64,000 nucleotides of DNA from assembly GCF_022436705.1 (NCBI RefSeq), contig NZ_JAKUHT010000030.1, forward strand, positions 1 to 64,000, in the 5' to 3' direction. The notes below the pieces were generated by a model, which saw only the letters and a list, made by a program, of their open reading frames with translations, did no database searches and was not told the origin of the DNA. The DNA is from Nocardioides sp. CFH 31398 (GTDB taxonomy: Bacteria > Actinomycetota > Actinomycetes > Propionibacteriales > Nocardioidaceae). Position 1 is the stretch's first letter. Each line of letters begins with the position of its first letter. The translations under genes were made by a program, and so were the position numbers. Of the stretch, positions 32,959 through 41,808 are shown piece after piece.

Positions 32959-34032
32959 GTGGGTGTTGCTGCGAGGGTCCGGGGTCCGGTGCTGCCCGAC
33001 GGCGAGGCGCGCGACGTGTACGTCGTCGACGGGCGGGTCACCTACGAGCCGCAGGCCGGCGCCGAGACGTGGGCGGAGGGTTGGGTCGTGCCGGGGCTCG
33101 TGGACGCCCACTGCCACCTCGGCCTCGACGACCACGGGCCCGTCGGGTCCGCGGAGACCGAGCAGCAGGCCCTCGACGACCGGGACGGCGGGGCGCTGCT
33201 CGTCCGCGACTGCGGCAGCGCGGCCGACACGTCCTGGGTCCAGGAGCGCAACGACCTGCCGCGGCTCATCCGCTGCGGGCGCCACCTGTCGGCGACCAAG
33301 CGGTACATCCGCGGCTACGCCCACGAGGTGGAACCGGACGAGCTCGCGGCGTACGCCGCGCAGGAGGCGCGCCGCGGGGACGGGTGGGTGAAGCTGGTCG
33401 GCGACTGGATCGACCGGGACGCCGGCGACCTGACGCCGTCCTTCCCCGCCGAGGCGTTCGCGGCCGCGATCGAGGCGGCCCAGGCCGAGGGGGCGAAGGT
33501 GACCGCGCACTGCTTCGGCCACGACGTCCTCCCCGGCCTCATCGAGGCGGGCATCGACTGCCTCGAGCACGGCACCGGGCTGACGGAGGACCTCGTCGAC
33601 GCGATGGTCGCCCACGGCACCGCGCTGGTGCCGACGGTGATGCAGCTCGACGAGTTCCCCGGGCACGCCTCGGCGGGGGAGAAGCGGTTCCCGGACTACG
33701 CGGCCACGATGCGCGACCTCTACGAGCGCATGCCTGCGACCCTGGGCGCGGCGTACGAGGCCGGGGTCCCGATCTACGCCGGCTCGGACGGCGGCGGGAT
33801 CTCCCGGCACGGCAACCTCGCCGGGGAGGTCCAGGCGCTCACCCGCATCGGGATGAGCCCGTACGACGCGCTCGGCGCCGCCAGCTGGCGGGCCCGGGAG
33901 TGGCTCGGCCACCCCGGCCTCGAGGAGGGCGCGCCGGCGGACCTCGTCGTCTACCCGTCGGACCCGCTCGAGGACCTCTCGGTGCTGCGCCGTCCGTCGG
34001 CGGTCGTGCTGCGCGGCGTCCGGGTGGTCTGA
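32959..34032 (+). CDS. Amidohydrolase-superfamily protein (imidazolonepropionase/prolidase-like)
   Basis: A 357-residue metal-dependent hydrolase. Metal ligands appear as His51-x-His53 in LVDAHCHLG and a probable carboxylated lysine in DGWVKLVGDW. VTAHCFGHD, CLEHGTGL and YAGSDGGG supply the later His and Asp. It ends with the usual ADLVVYPSDPLEDL block. Substrate cannot be told. The gene follows the 32-bp repeat array, whose last unit abuts its promoter. Confidence 0.82.
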   Translation: MGVAARVRGPVLPDGEARDVYVVDGRVTYEPQAGAETWAEGWVVPGLVDAHCHLGLDDHGPVGSAETEQQALDDRDGGALLVRDCGSAADTSWVQERNDLPRLIRCGRHLSATKRYIRGYAHEVEPDELAAYAAQEARRGDGWVKLVGDWIDRDAGDLTPSFPAEAFAAAIEAAQAEGAKVTAHCFGHDVLPGLIEAGIDCLEHGTGLTEDLVDAMVAHGTALVPTVMQLDEFPGHASAGEKRFPDYAATMRDLYERMPATLGAAYEAGVPIYAGSDGGGISRHGNLAGEVQALTRIGMSPYDALGAASWRAREWLGHPGLEEGAPADLVVYPSDPLEDLSVLRRPSAVVLRGVRVV

Positions 34033-34051
34033 GCGACCCCGCCACGCGGTG

Positions 34052-34666
34052 TCAGCTGCCGGGCCCGGACCGGGGCGCGCCGGTGGCGAACAGGATCACC
34101 AGGAGCACCAGGGAGGCGAAGGCGGCGAAGCCGAGCCCCACCCCGGCGACGAGCAGGACGGCGAAGCCGGCGAAGGCGCCGCCGCTGGGGGAGGGACCCA
34201 CGCGGACCTCGGTGGAGTCGGACGCCGACGCCTCGCAGGTCAGCTCCAGGGTGTCGCCGCCCGGGTCGACCACCCCGAACCCGGACCACGACCCGGTGCC
34301 GTCGCCGAAGGTGTAGCTGGCGTTCGGCGAGCGCACCTCGACCGGCGACCCGTCGGCGCCCGTCGCCTCGCAGGTGGGGGGCGGCTCGCCCTCGGGCGCC
34401 ATCAGCAGCCGGGTGCCGTCGTCGGAGAGCTCGACGGTCTGCGCGGAGCCGTCGGCGCTGACGACGCCGTCGGACTCGGCGAGGGGGCCCAGGGTGGTGA
34501 CGAAGGCGGTCACGACGAGCGCGACGGCCACCACGCCGAGGGTGACCGGCACGGCGAACCAGGCCACGTGCGGCCGGCGCCGCCGACGCCGCGGGGGCGG
34601 GCCGCCGGGAGCACCGGGCGGTGGGCCGCCGTACGGTCCGGGCGGGGGAGGAGGCTGCTGGCTCAT
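34052..34666 (-). CDS. Proline-rich membrane protein of unknown function
   Basis: A 204-residue protein. Residues 1-35 are Pro/Gly/Gln-rich (MSQQPPPPPGPYGGPPPG), followed by an Arg cluster and a transmembrane helix (WFAVPVTLGVVAVALVVTAF). An extracellular stretch with two Cys (PPTCEATG, LTCEASAS) and a second helix pair (FAGFAVLLVAGVGLGFAAFASLVL, split) end the chain. The two Cys may form a disulfide. The ATG at 34666 is preferred because the upstream extension overlaps the rpsP promoter region. Function unknown. Confidence 0.75.
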   Translation of the reverse strand: MSQQPPPPPGPYGGPPPGAPGGPPPRRRRRRPHVAWFAVPVTLGVVAVALVVTAFVTTLGPLAESDGVVSADGSAQTVELSDDGTRLLMAPEGEPPPTCEATGADGSPVEVRSPNASYTFGDGTGSWSGFGVVDPGGDTLELTCEASASDSTEVRVGPSPSGGAFAGFAVLLVAGVGLGFAAFASLVLLVILFATGAPRSGPGS

Positions 34667-34865
34667 GGCCCCAGTCTTCCCCGGACGCCGCCGACCACAC
34701 CGGATTCGGACCCCGGGGTGCCGACGTGGCAGACTCGTGGGTCGAGTGCGCGCGCCTCGGTCCCTCTCAGCCGACGCCGCCGCTCCCGCCGAGGACACCG
34801 ACCCGGACCCCACCCGCGGTCGAGGCCCTCACCCCGCACACGAGTTCCGAGGAGACACCACAGAC

Positions 34866-35435
34866 GTGGCCGTCAAGATCCGCTTGAAGCGCCTGGGCAA
34901 GGTCCGGGTCCCGCAGTACCGCATCGTCGTCGTCGACTCGCGCAAGAAGCGCGACGGACGGGTGATCGAGGAGATCGGCACCTACCAGCCCAAGGACGAG
35001 CCGTCGGTGATCACCGTCGAGTCCGAGAGGGCGCAGTACTGGCTCGGCGTGGGCGCCCAGCCGACCGAGACGGTGGAGTCGCTGCTCCGCGTCACCGGTG
35101 ACTGGCAGAAGTTCAAGGGCATGAAGGGCACCGAGGGCCGTCTCAAGCACGCCCCCGAGAAGCGCAGCAAGCTCGACATCTTCAACGAGGCGCTGAAGGA
35201 GGCCGGCTCGGAGACCGTCGAGGCGACCACCCCGAAGGCCGACAAGGCCGACAAGGCGCCGAAGACCGAGAAGCAGTCGAAGGACGAGTCCTCCGACGCG
35301 CCGAGCGCCGCCGAGAAGACCCCGGCCGACGAGACCCCGGCCGTGGCCGAGACCGACGCCGCCGTCGAGGAGACCAAGGCCGTCGACGCCGAGCGTCAGC
35401 AGGAGCCCGAGGACAAGGACGGCGCCTCGTCGTGA
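34866..35435 (+). CDS. rpsP: 30S ribosomal protein bS16 with a long charged tail
   Basis: A 189-residue protein. Residues 1-85 are the bS16 domain (VKIRLKRLGKVRVPQYRIVV, RVIEEIGTYQP, AQPTETVESLL). The remaining roughly 100 residues form a low-complexity tail of Lys, Glu, Asp and Ala. Most bacterial bS16 proteins are about 80-90 residues; actinobacterial ones are often longer, but this tail exceeds the domain itself. GTG 34866 has GAGGAG somewhat distant upstream. It overlaps the KH-domain gene as GTGA. Confidence 0.95.
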   Translation: MAVKIRLKRLGKVRVPQYRIVVVDSRKKRDGRVIEEIGTYQPKDEPSVITVESERAQYWLGVGAQPTETVESLLRVTGDWQKFKGMKGTEGRLKHAPEKRSKLDIFNEALKEAGSETVEATTPKADKADKAPKTEKQSKDESSDAPSAAEKTPADETPAVAETDAAVEETKAVDAERQQEPEDKDGASS

Positions 35436-35698
35436 CCGCCCCGGCGAGTCCCGCGATGCTGGCCGAGGCGCTCGAGCACCTCGTCCGCGGCGTCGTGGAC
35501 AACCCCGACCAGGTGCGGGTGGACGACAAGCAGCTGCGCCGCGGGTCGGTTCTCGAGGTCCGGGTGCACCCCGACGACCTCGGCAAGGTGATCGGACGCG
35601 GTGGCCGCACGGCCACCGCGTTCCGCACCGTCGTCTCCGCCCTCGCCGGTCGCGGTGGCGCGCGCGTCGACTTCGTCGACGTCGACCGTCGCCGCTGA
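35432..35698 (+). CDS. khpA: KH-domain RNA-binding protein (KhpA/YlqC family)
   Basis: An 88-residue protein consisting of one KH domain, with the signature GKVIGRGGRTATAFRTVV. KhpA works with KhpB as a small RNA chaperone in Gram-positive bacteria. Position between rpsP and rimM is conserved. GTG 35432 overlaps the rpsP stop as GTGA. Confidence 0.93.
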   Translation: MTAPASPAMLAEALEHLVRGVVDNPDQVRVDDKQLRRGSVLEVRVHPDDLGKVIGRGGRTATAFRTVVSALAGRGGARVDFVDVDRRR

Positions 35699-35732
35699 CC
35701 GGGGTGCAGACGCCGTACGACGGCGGCTCGCG

Positions 35733-36314
35733 GTGAGCGAGCCCGTCGAGCCCGTCGAGGTCGTCGTCGGCCGTGTGGGACGCCCGCACGGTCTGCGCGG
35801 CGACGTCAGCGTCGAGGTGCGCACCGACTCCCCGGAGCTCCGCTTCGTGGTCGGTGCGCACCTGCGCGGCGAGCCCGGTCGCGACACCCCCGCCCCGGCC
35901 GCCCGGGTGGCCGACCTCGAGGTCGTCGATGCCCGGTGGCACTCGGGCCGCCTCCTGCTCCGCTTCGCCGGGGCCGAGGACCGCGACTCCGCGGAGGCCC
36001 TGCGCGGCACCCTGCTCCACACCACCCTCGCCCCCGGGGAGACACCCGAGGACCCCGAGGAGTTCTACGACCACCAGCTGGTCGGGCTCGCCGTCCACGA
36101 CCTCGACGGCACCGTCCTCGGCGAGCTGGTGCGCGTGGTCCACGGCGGCGCCCAGGACCTGCTCGAGGTGCGGACGCCGTCCGGCCGGAGGGGTCTGGTC
36201 CCCTTCGTGAGCGCGCTGGTCCCCGAGGTCGACCTCGCCGCCGGGCGGGTCGTCGTCGCCGACCGGCCCGGGCTGGTGACCCCCTTCCCGGACGAGTCCG
36301 CGGTCGAGGGCTAG
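35733..36314 (+). CDS. rimM: 16S rRNA processing protein RimM
   Basis: A 193-residue ribosome assembly factor. The N-terminal barrel has VGRVGRPHGLRGDVSVEV. The C-terminal PRC-barrel has EEFYDHQLVGL and GLVPFVSALVPEVDLA. It binds uS19 during 30S maturation. GTG 35733 lies 34 bases after the KH gene and keeps the usual short lead-in. Confidence 0.95.
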   Translation: MSEPVEPVEVVVGRVGRPHGLRGDVSVEVRTDSPELRFVVGAHLRGEPGRDTPAPAARVADLEVVDARWHSGRLLLRFAGAEDRDSAEALRGTLLHTTLAPGETPEDPEEFYDHQLVGLAVHDLDGTVLGELVRVVHGGAQDLLEVRTPSGRRGLVPFVSALVPEVDLAAGRVVVADRPGLVTPFPDESAVEG

Positions 36315-36321
36315 GCCGAGG

Positions 36322-37488
36322 GTGCGCGTCGACGTCGTCACGGTCTTCCCGGCCTACCTGGACGCCCTCGGCCTGTCCCTGCCGGGCAGGGCGCAGCGCG
36401 CCGGGATCCTCGACCTGCGCGTCCACGACCTCCGCGACTGGACCCACGACCGCCACCGCACGGTCGACGACACCCCGGCCGGCGGCGGCCCGGGGATGGT
36501 GATGCGCCCCGAGCCCTGGGGGGAGGCGCTCGACGCCCTCGACCTGGACGGCGCCACCCTGGTGGTGCCGACGCCGGCGGGGGAGCCCTTCACCCAGGCC
36601 ACCGCCCGCGACCTCGCGACCCGCGAGCGGCTGGTCGTCGCCTGCGGCCGCTACGAGGGCATCGACCAGCGGGTCGTGGACCATGCGCGCACCCGCACCG
36701 AGGTCCGCGAGGTCTCGCTGGGCGACTACGTCCTGAACGGCGGCGAGGTCGCCGCCCTGGCGGTCCTCGAGGCCGTCGTCCGCCTGCTGCCCGGGGTCGT
36801 CGGCAACCCCGACTCGCTGACCGACGAGTCGCACGAGGCCGGCCTGCTCGAGGCCCCCGTCTACACCAGGCCGCCCTCCTGGCGGGGGCTCGACGTGCCG
36901 CCCGTGCTGCTCTCCGGGGACCACGGCAGGATCGCGGCCTGGCGCCGCGCCGCCGCCACGCGACGTACGGCGGAGCGCCGACCCGACCTGCTGCACGCCT
37001 CGGCCGTGCTCACCCACGGCGGCCAGGAGTGGGAGGTCGTGCCGGCGGTCGCGGCCGACGCCCCCGAGCTGCTCACCCTCCAGCGCGCCTGCTGGGTCAC
37101 CGAGGCCGTCGCCAACGACGACCTGGCGATCCCGGCGCTCCACGAGGAGCTGGCGGACGTCGAGCAGGGCCTGCGCGACTGGACGACGTACGTCGTCCGG
37201 CTCGCCGGCCGGCTGGTCGGCTCCGTCCGCGGCCGTCCGGACGACGACGGCGCCTGGTCGATCGGCCGGCTGATGGTGGCCCCCGACCTGCGCGGGCGTG
37301 GACTGGGCCGCGTGCTGCTCGAGCACGCCGAGGCGGTGGCGCCCCCCGACACCACGGCGTACCGGCTGGTCACCGGCAAGGGCTCCGAGGCCAACCTGCG
37401 TCGCTACCGCCGGGCCGGCTACCGCCTGGTCGAGGTGCTCGACGACTTCCCCAGCGGGCCCGCCGTCCTGGTCAAGCCGCGTCGCTGA
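36322..37488 (+). CDS. trmD: Fusion of tRNA (guanine37-N1)-methyltransferase TrmD and a GNAT acetyltransferase
   Basis: A 388-residue single frame. Residues 1 to about 232 are a complete TrmD: VDVVTVFPAYLDAL, ACGRYEGIDQRVV and the knotted SAM site SLGDYVLNGGEVAAL. Normal TrmD is about 230-250 residues. From about residue 240 to 388 there is a second domain with GNAT features. It shows LQRACWVTEAVANDD, then MVAPDLRGRGLGRVLLEHA near residues 317-335 as the acetyl-CoA loop, then GSEANLRRYRRAGYRLV. No stop or frame change separates them. The TrmD half methylates G37 of tRNA; the target of the acetyltransferase half is unknown. Confidence 0.93.
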   Translation: MRVDVVTVFPAYLDALGLSLPGRAQRAGILDLRVHDLRDWTHDRHRTVDDTPAGGGPGMVMRPEPWGEALDALDLDGATLVVPTPAGEPFTQATARDLATRERLVVACGRYEGIDQRVVDHARTRTEVREVSLGDYVLNGGEVAALAVLEAVVRLLPGVVGNPDSLTDESHEAGLLEAPVYTRPPSWRGLDVPPVLLSGDHGRIAAWRRAAATRRTAERRPDLLHASAVLTHGGQEWEVVPAVAADAPELLTLQRACWVTEAVANDDLAIPALHEELADVEQGLRDWTTYVVRLAGRLVGSVRGRPDDDGAWSIGRLMVAPDLRGRGLGRVLLEHAEAVAPPDTTAYRLVTGKGSEANLRRYRRAGYRLVEVLDDFPSGPAVLVKPRR

Positions 37489-37725
37489 CCCCCGGCCCCG
37501 GCCCCGTGCCGCGCCGCCGGTCGTTTTCCCCCCGCCCGGACCCCTGTGGCACACTTCTGGACTGGTCCCGCCGGTCGAAACACGGACCGCCCGCCGCGCT
37601 CGCGCGCCGGGGATCCGCGTCGGGCTCCTGCCACAGGGGGAGCGGCGCCGCCGACCGAGGGCCGGACCACCACCAGTACCAGCATCGATTCCGCGGTCGA
37701 CCTGTGGCCACTGCGAGGAGCACCC

Positions 37726-38076
37726 ATGACCAACGCCATCACCGCGCTCGACTCCGCCCTGCGTCGCGACGACGTCCCCGACTTCCGCGCGGGTGACACC
37801 GTCAAGGTCCACGTGAAGGTCGTCGAGGGCAACCGCAGCCGCGTCCAGGTCTTCCAGGGCATCGTCATCCGCATCCACGGGTCCGGCATCGGCCGCACCT
37901 TCACGGTCCGCAAGGTCTCCTTCGGCGTCGGCGTGGAGCGCACCTTCCCGCTGCACTCCCCGATCTTTGAGCAGGTCGAGGTCGTGACCCGCGGCGACGT
38001 GCGTCGCGCGAAGCTCTACTACCTGCGCAACCTGCGCGGGAAGGCCGCCCGCATCAAGGAGCGGCGCGAGGTCTGA
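37726..38076 (+). CDS. rplS: 50S ribosomal protein bL19
   Basis: A 116-residue ribosomal protein with FRAGDTVKVHVKVVEGNRSR, QVFQGIVIRI and AKLYYLRNLRGKAARI. ATG 37726 follows GAGGAG. The preceding 237 bases contain no gene. GTCGTTTTCC (a possible -35) and CACACT (-10, near 37551) suggest a separate rplS promoter with a leader of about 165 bases. Confidence 0.97.
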   Translation: MTNAITALDSALRRDDVPDFRAGDTVKVHVKVVEGNRSRVQVFQGIVIRIHGSGIGRTFTVRKVSFGVGVERTFPLHSPIFEQVEVVTRGDVRRAKLYYLRNLRGKAARIKERREV

Positions 38077-38107
38077 GCGGGCCCGCGAGCACCTCAGGGT
38101 CGCTGGC

Positions 38108-38113
38108 TAGTCT
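38108..38113 (+). promoter_or_regulatory. -10 box of a probable leaderless lepB
   Basis: TAGTCT ends six bases before GTG 38120; there is no ribosome site. Confidence 0.5.
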
Positions 38114-38119
38114 CACCAG

Positions 38120-38950
38120 GTGACCACCCACGACCGTGGCGCGGACCCCGTCGAGGAGCCCGTCGAGAGGGACCCGGCCGACGAGCCGGGCCGCGACCTC
38201 GACGACGCTCCCGAGGTGTCGCGGCGCCGCCGACGCGGCCTGCGCCTGTGGCAGGAGACGGGTCTGCTGCTGGCCCTCGCGCTGGTCCTGGCGCTGGTCA
38301 TCAAGACCTTCTTCCTCCAGGCGTTCTACATCCCGTCGGAGTCGATGGAGCCGGGCCTGGTCAAGAACGACCGGATCCTGGTCCAGAAGGTCTCCTACTG
38401 GGGCTCCGCCGCGCCGCAGCGCGGGGACGTCGTCGTCTTCGAGGACCCGGGCGGCTGGCTCGACGAGCCCGCGGCCACGGACGAGGGCTTCTGGACGTCC
38501 GCGCTGACCCGCATCGGGCTCTACCCGACCGGCGGCCACCTGGTGAAGCGGGTGATCGGCGTCGAGGGCGACGTCATCGAGTGCTGCGAGGAGGGCACCG
38601 GCCGGCTCATCGTGAACGGCGAGCCGATCGACGAGAAGGCGTACACGAAGCCCGGGTCGACGCGGACCTCCAGCGGCGAGCGTTGCGCCGGACCGATGAC
38701 CGGCAGCTGCCGGTGGACCGCCGGCCCGGTGCCCGAGGGCGACATCTTCGTCATGGGCGACAACCGGAACCGCTCGGCGGACTCCACCGTCCACATGTGC
38801 GCCCAGAACGCGACCGACTGCACCCCGGGGCGCGAGTTCGTCGGGACGGACCTGGTCGTCGGCAAGGTCTTCACCGTGGTCTACCCCTTCGACAACTTCC
38901 GCTGGGTCGAGCGCCCCGACGCGTTCGAGAACGTCCCGCCCGGGCAGTGA
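38120..38950 (+). CDS. lepB: Type I signal peptidase
   Basis: A 276-residue membrane protease that removes signal peptides. An acidic N-terminal tail and an Arg cluster precede one transmembrane helix (about 46-63). The catalytic serine is Ser75 in IPSESMEPGL and the lysine general base is Lys143 in HLVKRVIGVEGD. FVMGDNRNRSADS is the conserved C-terminal box. An insertion with four or more Cys (ECCEEG, CAGPMTGSC) may form disulfides on the outer face. Confidence 0.95.
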   Translation: MTTHDRGADPVEEPVERDPADEPGRDLDDAPEVSRRRRRGLRLWQETGLLLALALVLALVIKTFFLQAFYIPSESMEPGLVKNDRILVQKVSYWGSAAPQRGDVVVFEDPGGWLDEPAATDEGFWTSALTRIGLYPTGGHLVKRVIGVEGDVIECCEEGTGRLIVNGEPIDEKAYTKPGSTRTSSGERCAGPMTGSCRWTAGPVPEGDIFVMGDNRNRSADSTVHMCAQNATDCTPGREFVGTDLVVGKVFTVVYPFDNFRWVERPDAFENVPPGQ

Positions 38951-38993
38951 GCCGCCGCGTGTGCCCTCCGGTGGACGACCCGGTGAGCGCCCC

Positions 38994-39692
38994 GTGACCG
39001 CCCGGGTCGTCGGAGCCACGGTCCGGCGGGACGCCGGGCTCTACGGCTACGAGCGTGCGCTGCGGCGGGTCGGCCTCGAGCACGTGGCCGGCGCCGACGA
39101 GGCCGGACGCGGCGCCTGCGCCGGGCCCCTGGTCGCCGCGGCGGCGGTGCTGCCGCCGACCAAGGCGGGGATCGTCCCCGGCCTCGCCGACTCGAAGCTG
39201 CTCACCGAGGCCGCGCGGGAGCGGTGCTACGCGCAGGTCGTCCGCCGGGCACTGGCCTGGTCGGTCGTCGTCGTCCCGCCCGCCGAGTGCGACCGCCTCG
39301 GCATGCACGTGGCCAACATCGCCGCGCTGCGTCGAGCCGTCGCCCGCCTCGCGGTCCGGCCGTCGTACGTGCTGACGGACGGGTTCCCCGTCGACGGCCT
39401 GCCCGCCCCGGCCCTCGCCGTCTGGAAGGGCGACCGCGTCGCCGCCTGCGTCGCCGCGGCCTCCGTCATCGCGAAGGTGACCCGGGACCGCCTGATGACG
39501 CGGATGCACGACGACCACCCGGCGTACGGCTTCGCGGTGCACAAGGGCTACATCACCCCGACCCACTCCGCGGCGCTGACCGAGCACGGCCCGTGCAGCG
39601 AGCACCGCATGCGCTTCGTGAACGTCCGACGGGCCGCCGGGCTCGAGGTCGACGAGACGGTCCTCGACCTCGAGGAGCCGGCCTCGGCCTAG
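38994..39692 (+). CDS. rnhB: Ribonuclease HII
   Basis: A 232-residue enzyme that removes ribonucleotides from DNA-RNA hybrids. The catalytic Asp-Glu pair is Asp35-Glu36 in GADEAGRGACAGPL. Later acidic residues lie in VLTDGFPVDG and MTRMHDDHPAYGF, and HKGYITPTH is conserved. GTG 38994 is preferred; a GTG at 38961 would add 11 residues. Confidence 0.94.
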   Translation: MTARVVGATVRRDAGLYGYERALRRVGLEHVAGADEAGRGACAGPLVAAAAVLPPTKAGIVPGLADSKLLTEAARERCYAQVVRRALAWSVVVVPPAECDRLGMHVANIAALRRAVARLAVRPSYVLTDGFPVDGLPAPALAVWKGDRVAACVAAASVIAKVTRDRLMTRMHDDHPAYGFAVHKGYITPTHSAALTEHGPCSEHRMRFVNVRRAAGLEVDETVLDLEEPASA

Positions 39693-39821
39693 TCCGGCCC
39701 GGGTCGCTCCAGGCCACCTGTCGTCCACCGGCGCCGGCCGACCCCCTCCCTCCACAGGCCGACCGCCGTCGTCCCCCACGCGGGCCCGAGGCGCCGCAGG
39801 CTGGCGTGCGAGGAGGTCGAC

Positions 39822-40199
39822 ATGACGACGACAGCAGCGAGCAAGCAGGCCCTGGGGGCCTACGGCGAGGACGTGGCGGCGCGCCACCTGGTGGAGCAGG
39901 GCATGGTGCTGCTCGACCGGAACTGGCGCTCGCCGGGCGACCCGGTCGGGGAGATCGACCTGGTCTGCAAGGACGGCGACGCCCTCGTGGTGTGCGAGGT
40001 GAAGACCCGCACCGGCGAGGAGGGCGGCACCCCCCACGAGGCGGTGGACGCGGAGAAGCTGGACCGGCTGCAGCGGCTCGGCGCGCGGTGGGCGACGCAG
40101 CGGGGGTGCACCCCGCCCGAGACCCGCGTGGACCTGGTGGCCGTGCTGCGGCCCCTCAAGGGCGCGGCGATCGTCGAGCACGTGCGCGGGATCGGCTGA
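39822..40199 (+). CDS. YraN/UPF0102 endonuclease-fold protein
   Basis: A 125-residue protein with the restriction-endonuclease-like core. GAYGEDVAARHL is at the N-terminus, and EIDLVCKDGDALVVCEVKTR (Glu44, Asp46, Glu59-x-Lys61) is the metal site. The ATG follows GAGGAGG. It precedes comM and dprA as in most bacteria, which links it to DNA uptake or recombination, but its true substrate is unknown. Confidence 0.92.
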   Translation: MTTTAASKQALGAYGEDVAARHLVEQGMVLLDRNWRSPGDPVGEIDLVCKDGDALVVCEVKTRTGEEGGTPHEAVDAEKLDRLQRLGARWATQRGCTPPETRVDLVAVLRPLKGAAIVEHVRGIG

Positions 40200-40200
40200 C

Positions 40201-41808
40201 GTGCCCGTTGCGACGGCCCGCACCGTCTCGCTCCACGGGGCGGTGGGCCACCTGATCGACGTCCAGGCGGACGTCTCGCCCGGCCAGGTCGGGCTGACCA
40301 TGGTGGGCCGACCGGACGCGTCGTTGTCCGAGGCCCGGGACCGGTGCCGGATGGCGGTGCTGAACTCACGGTTGTCGTGGCCGGCGACGAAGCGGATCAC
40401 GGTCCTGCTGTCCCCGGCGGACCTGCCGAAGCGCGGCACGCACTTCGACCTGGCGATCGCCACGGCGATCCTGGCGGCCTCGGGCACGGTGCCGCCGGAG
40501 TGCCTGGACGGGACCGTCTTCGTCGGCGAGCTGACCCTGGAGGGCGGCCTGCGCTCCGTGCCCGGCGTCCTGCCGATGGTGCTCGCCGCGTCCGAGCGCG
40601 GGCTCCGCCGCGTCTTCGTGCCCGAGCCGCAGGCCGGCGAGGCCGCCATGGTGCCCGGGACGACCGTCATCGGGGTGCGGTCCCTGGGGCAGGTCGTGGC
40701 CTGCCTGACCGGGGAGGAACCGCCCGAGGCCCCTCCGGTCGCGCCCATGTCGGGCACGCGGCTGCTGTCGTGGCGCGCGGAGCGGCGCCTCGACGAGGTG
40801 GACCTGGCGGACCTGCACGGCCTCGCCGACGTGAGGTACGCCGTCGAGGTCGCCGCCGCCGGCGCCCACCACCTGCTGCTGTCCGGGCCCAAGGGCGCGG
40901 GCAAGACGAGCATCGCGGAGCGGATCCCCACCATCCTGCCGCCGCTGACGGCGGAGGAGTCGCTGGAGCTGACCGCGATCCACTCCCTGGCGGGCGCCCT
41001 GGAGCCGGGCGACGGCCGCCTCACCGCGGCGCCGTTCTCCGCGCCCCACCACGACGCGAGCAAGGCCAGCCTGATCGGGGGCGGCAGCGGGCAGGTGCGA
41101 CCCGGGGAGATCAGCCGCGCGCACGCCGGCGTCCTGTTCCTCGACGAGTTCCCGCTCTTCCGGGCGGACGTCATCGAGGCGCTGCGCGAGCCCCTCGAGA
41201 GCGGGGACGTGACCGTCGCCCGCGCCGAGGAGTCCGTGCGGCTCCCGGCCGGCGGGATGGTGGTGCTGGCCTCGAACCCGTGCCCCTGCGGCAAGTACCA
41301 CCACAGCCCCGCCCTGGACCGCTGCGACTGCACCGAGGTCCGGCGCCGGGCCTACCGCTCGCGCGTGACCGGCCCCGTCGCGGACCGCATCGACGTCACG
41401 CGCCACGTCGAGCCCCTGCGGCGCGGGGAGCTCGACCCGTTCGCCGTGCCGGAGACCTCCGCCGAGGTCCGGGCCCGCGTCGCCGCCGCCCGCGACCGCC
41501 AGGCGCGCCGGTACGCCGGGGAGCCCTGGCGTCTCAACGGCCAGGCGCCCGGCACCCGGCTCGCGCACGACTACCCGCTCACCGACGAGGCGACCGCCGC
41601 CCTGCGTGAGGCGGTGTTCAGCGGCCGGCTCTCCAACCGGGGCGGCGCGCGCGTCCACCGGCTCGCCTGGACGGTCGCCGACCTCACCGCCGTCCGCTCC
41701 GGCGCCGACGTCGTCCCGGGGCTGGGGGAGCTCGACGTCGCCCTGCGGCTGCGGACGGGGGAGCCGCTGCTCACCACGGGTCCCGAGCTCCCCGCGGGCG
41801 CCCGGTGA
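40201..41808 (+). CDS. comM: YifB/ComM-type Mg-chelatase-like AAA ATPase
   Basis: A 535-residue protein. An N-terminal Lon-protease-like fold (VGRPDASLSEARDRC) is followed by an AAA domain with Walker A GPKGAGKTS near residues 229-237. Walker B is in AGVLFLDEFPLF, and a C-rich NPCPCGKYHH finger and a Mg_chelatase_C tail end the protein. ComM is a branch-migration helicase in natural transformation. It starts one base after the yraN stop and overlaps dprA as GTGA. Confidence 0.94.
   Translation: MPVATARTVSLHGAVGHLIDVQADVSPGQVGLTMVGRPDASLSEARDRCRMAVLNSRLSWPATKRITVLLSPADLPKRGTHFDLAIATAILAASGTVPPECLDGTVFVGELTLEGGLRSVPGVLPMVLAASERGLRRVFVPEPQAGEAAMVPGTTVIGVRSLGQVVACLTGEEPPEAPPVAPMSGTRLLSWRAERRLDEVDLADLHGLADVRYAVEVAAAGAHHLLLSGPKGAGKTSIAERIPTILPPLTAEESLELTAIHSLAGALEPGDGRLTAAPFSAPHHDASKASLIGGGSGQVRPGEISRAHAGVLFLDEFPLFRADVIEALREPLESGDVTVARAEESVRLPAGGMVVLASNPCPCGKYHHSPALDRCDCTEVRRRAYRSRVTGPVADRIDVTRHVEPLRRGELDPFAVPETSAEVRARVAAARDRQARRYAGEPWRLNGQAPGTRLAHDYPLTDEATAALREAVFSGRLSNRGGARVHRLAWTVADLTAVRSGADVVPGLGELDVALRLRTGEPLLTTGPELPAGAR

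Noticed and set aside
32449..33912. Open frames across the repeat region on both strands
   Set aside because: Their products are repeats of short Pro/Arg/Ala/Ser peptides created by the DNA repeat. The 32-base period is not a multiple of three, and part of the minus-strand frame is antisense to the amidohydrolase gene.
36322..37488. TrmD-GNAT fusion as a sequencing artefact
   Set aside because: Both halves share one uninterrupted frame with normal codon bias, and no start with a ribosome site is seen at the junction, so a lost stop by a single error is possible but less likely than a true fusion.
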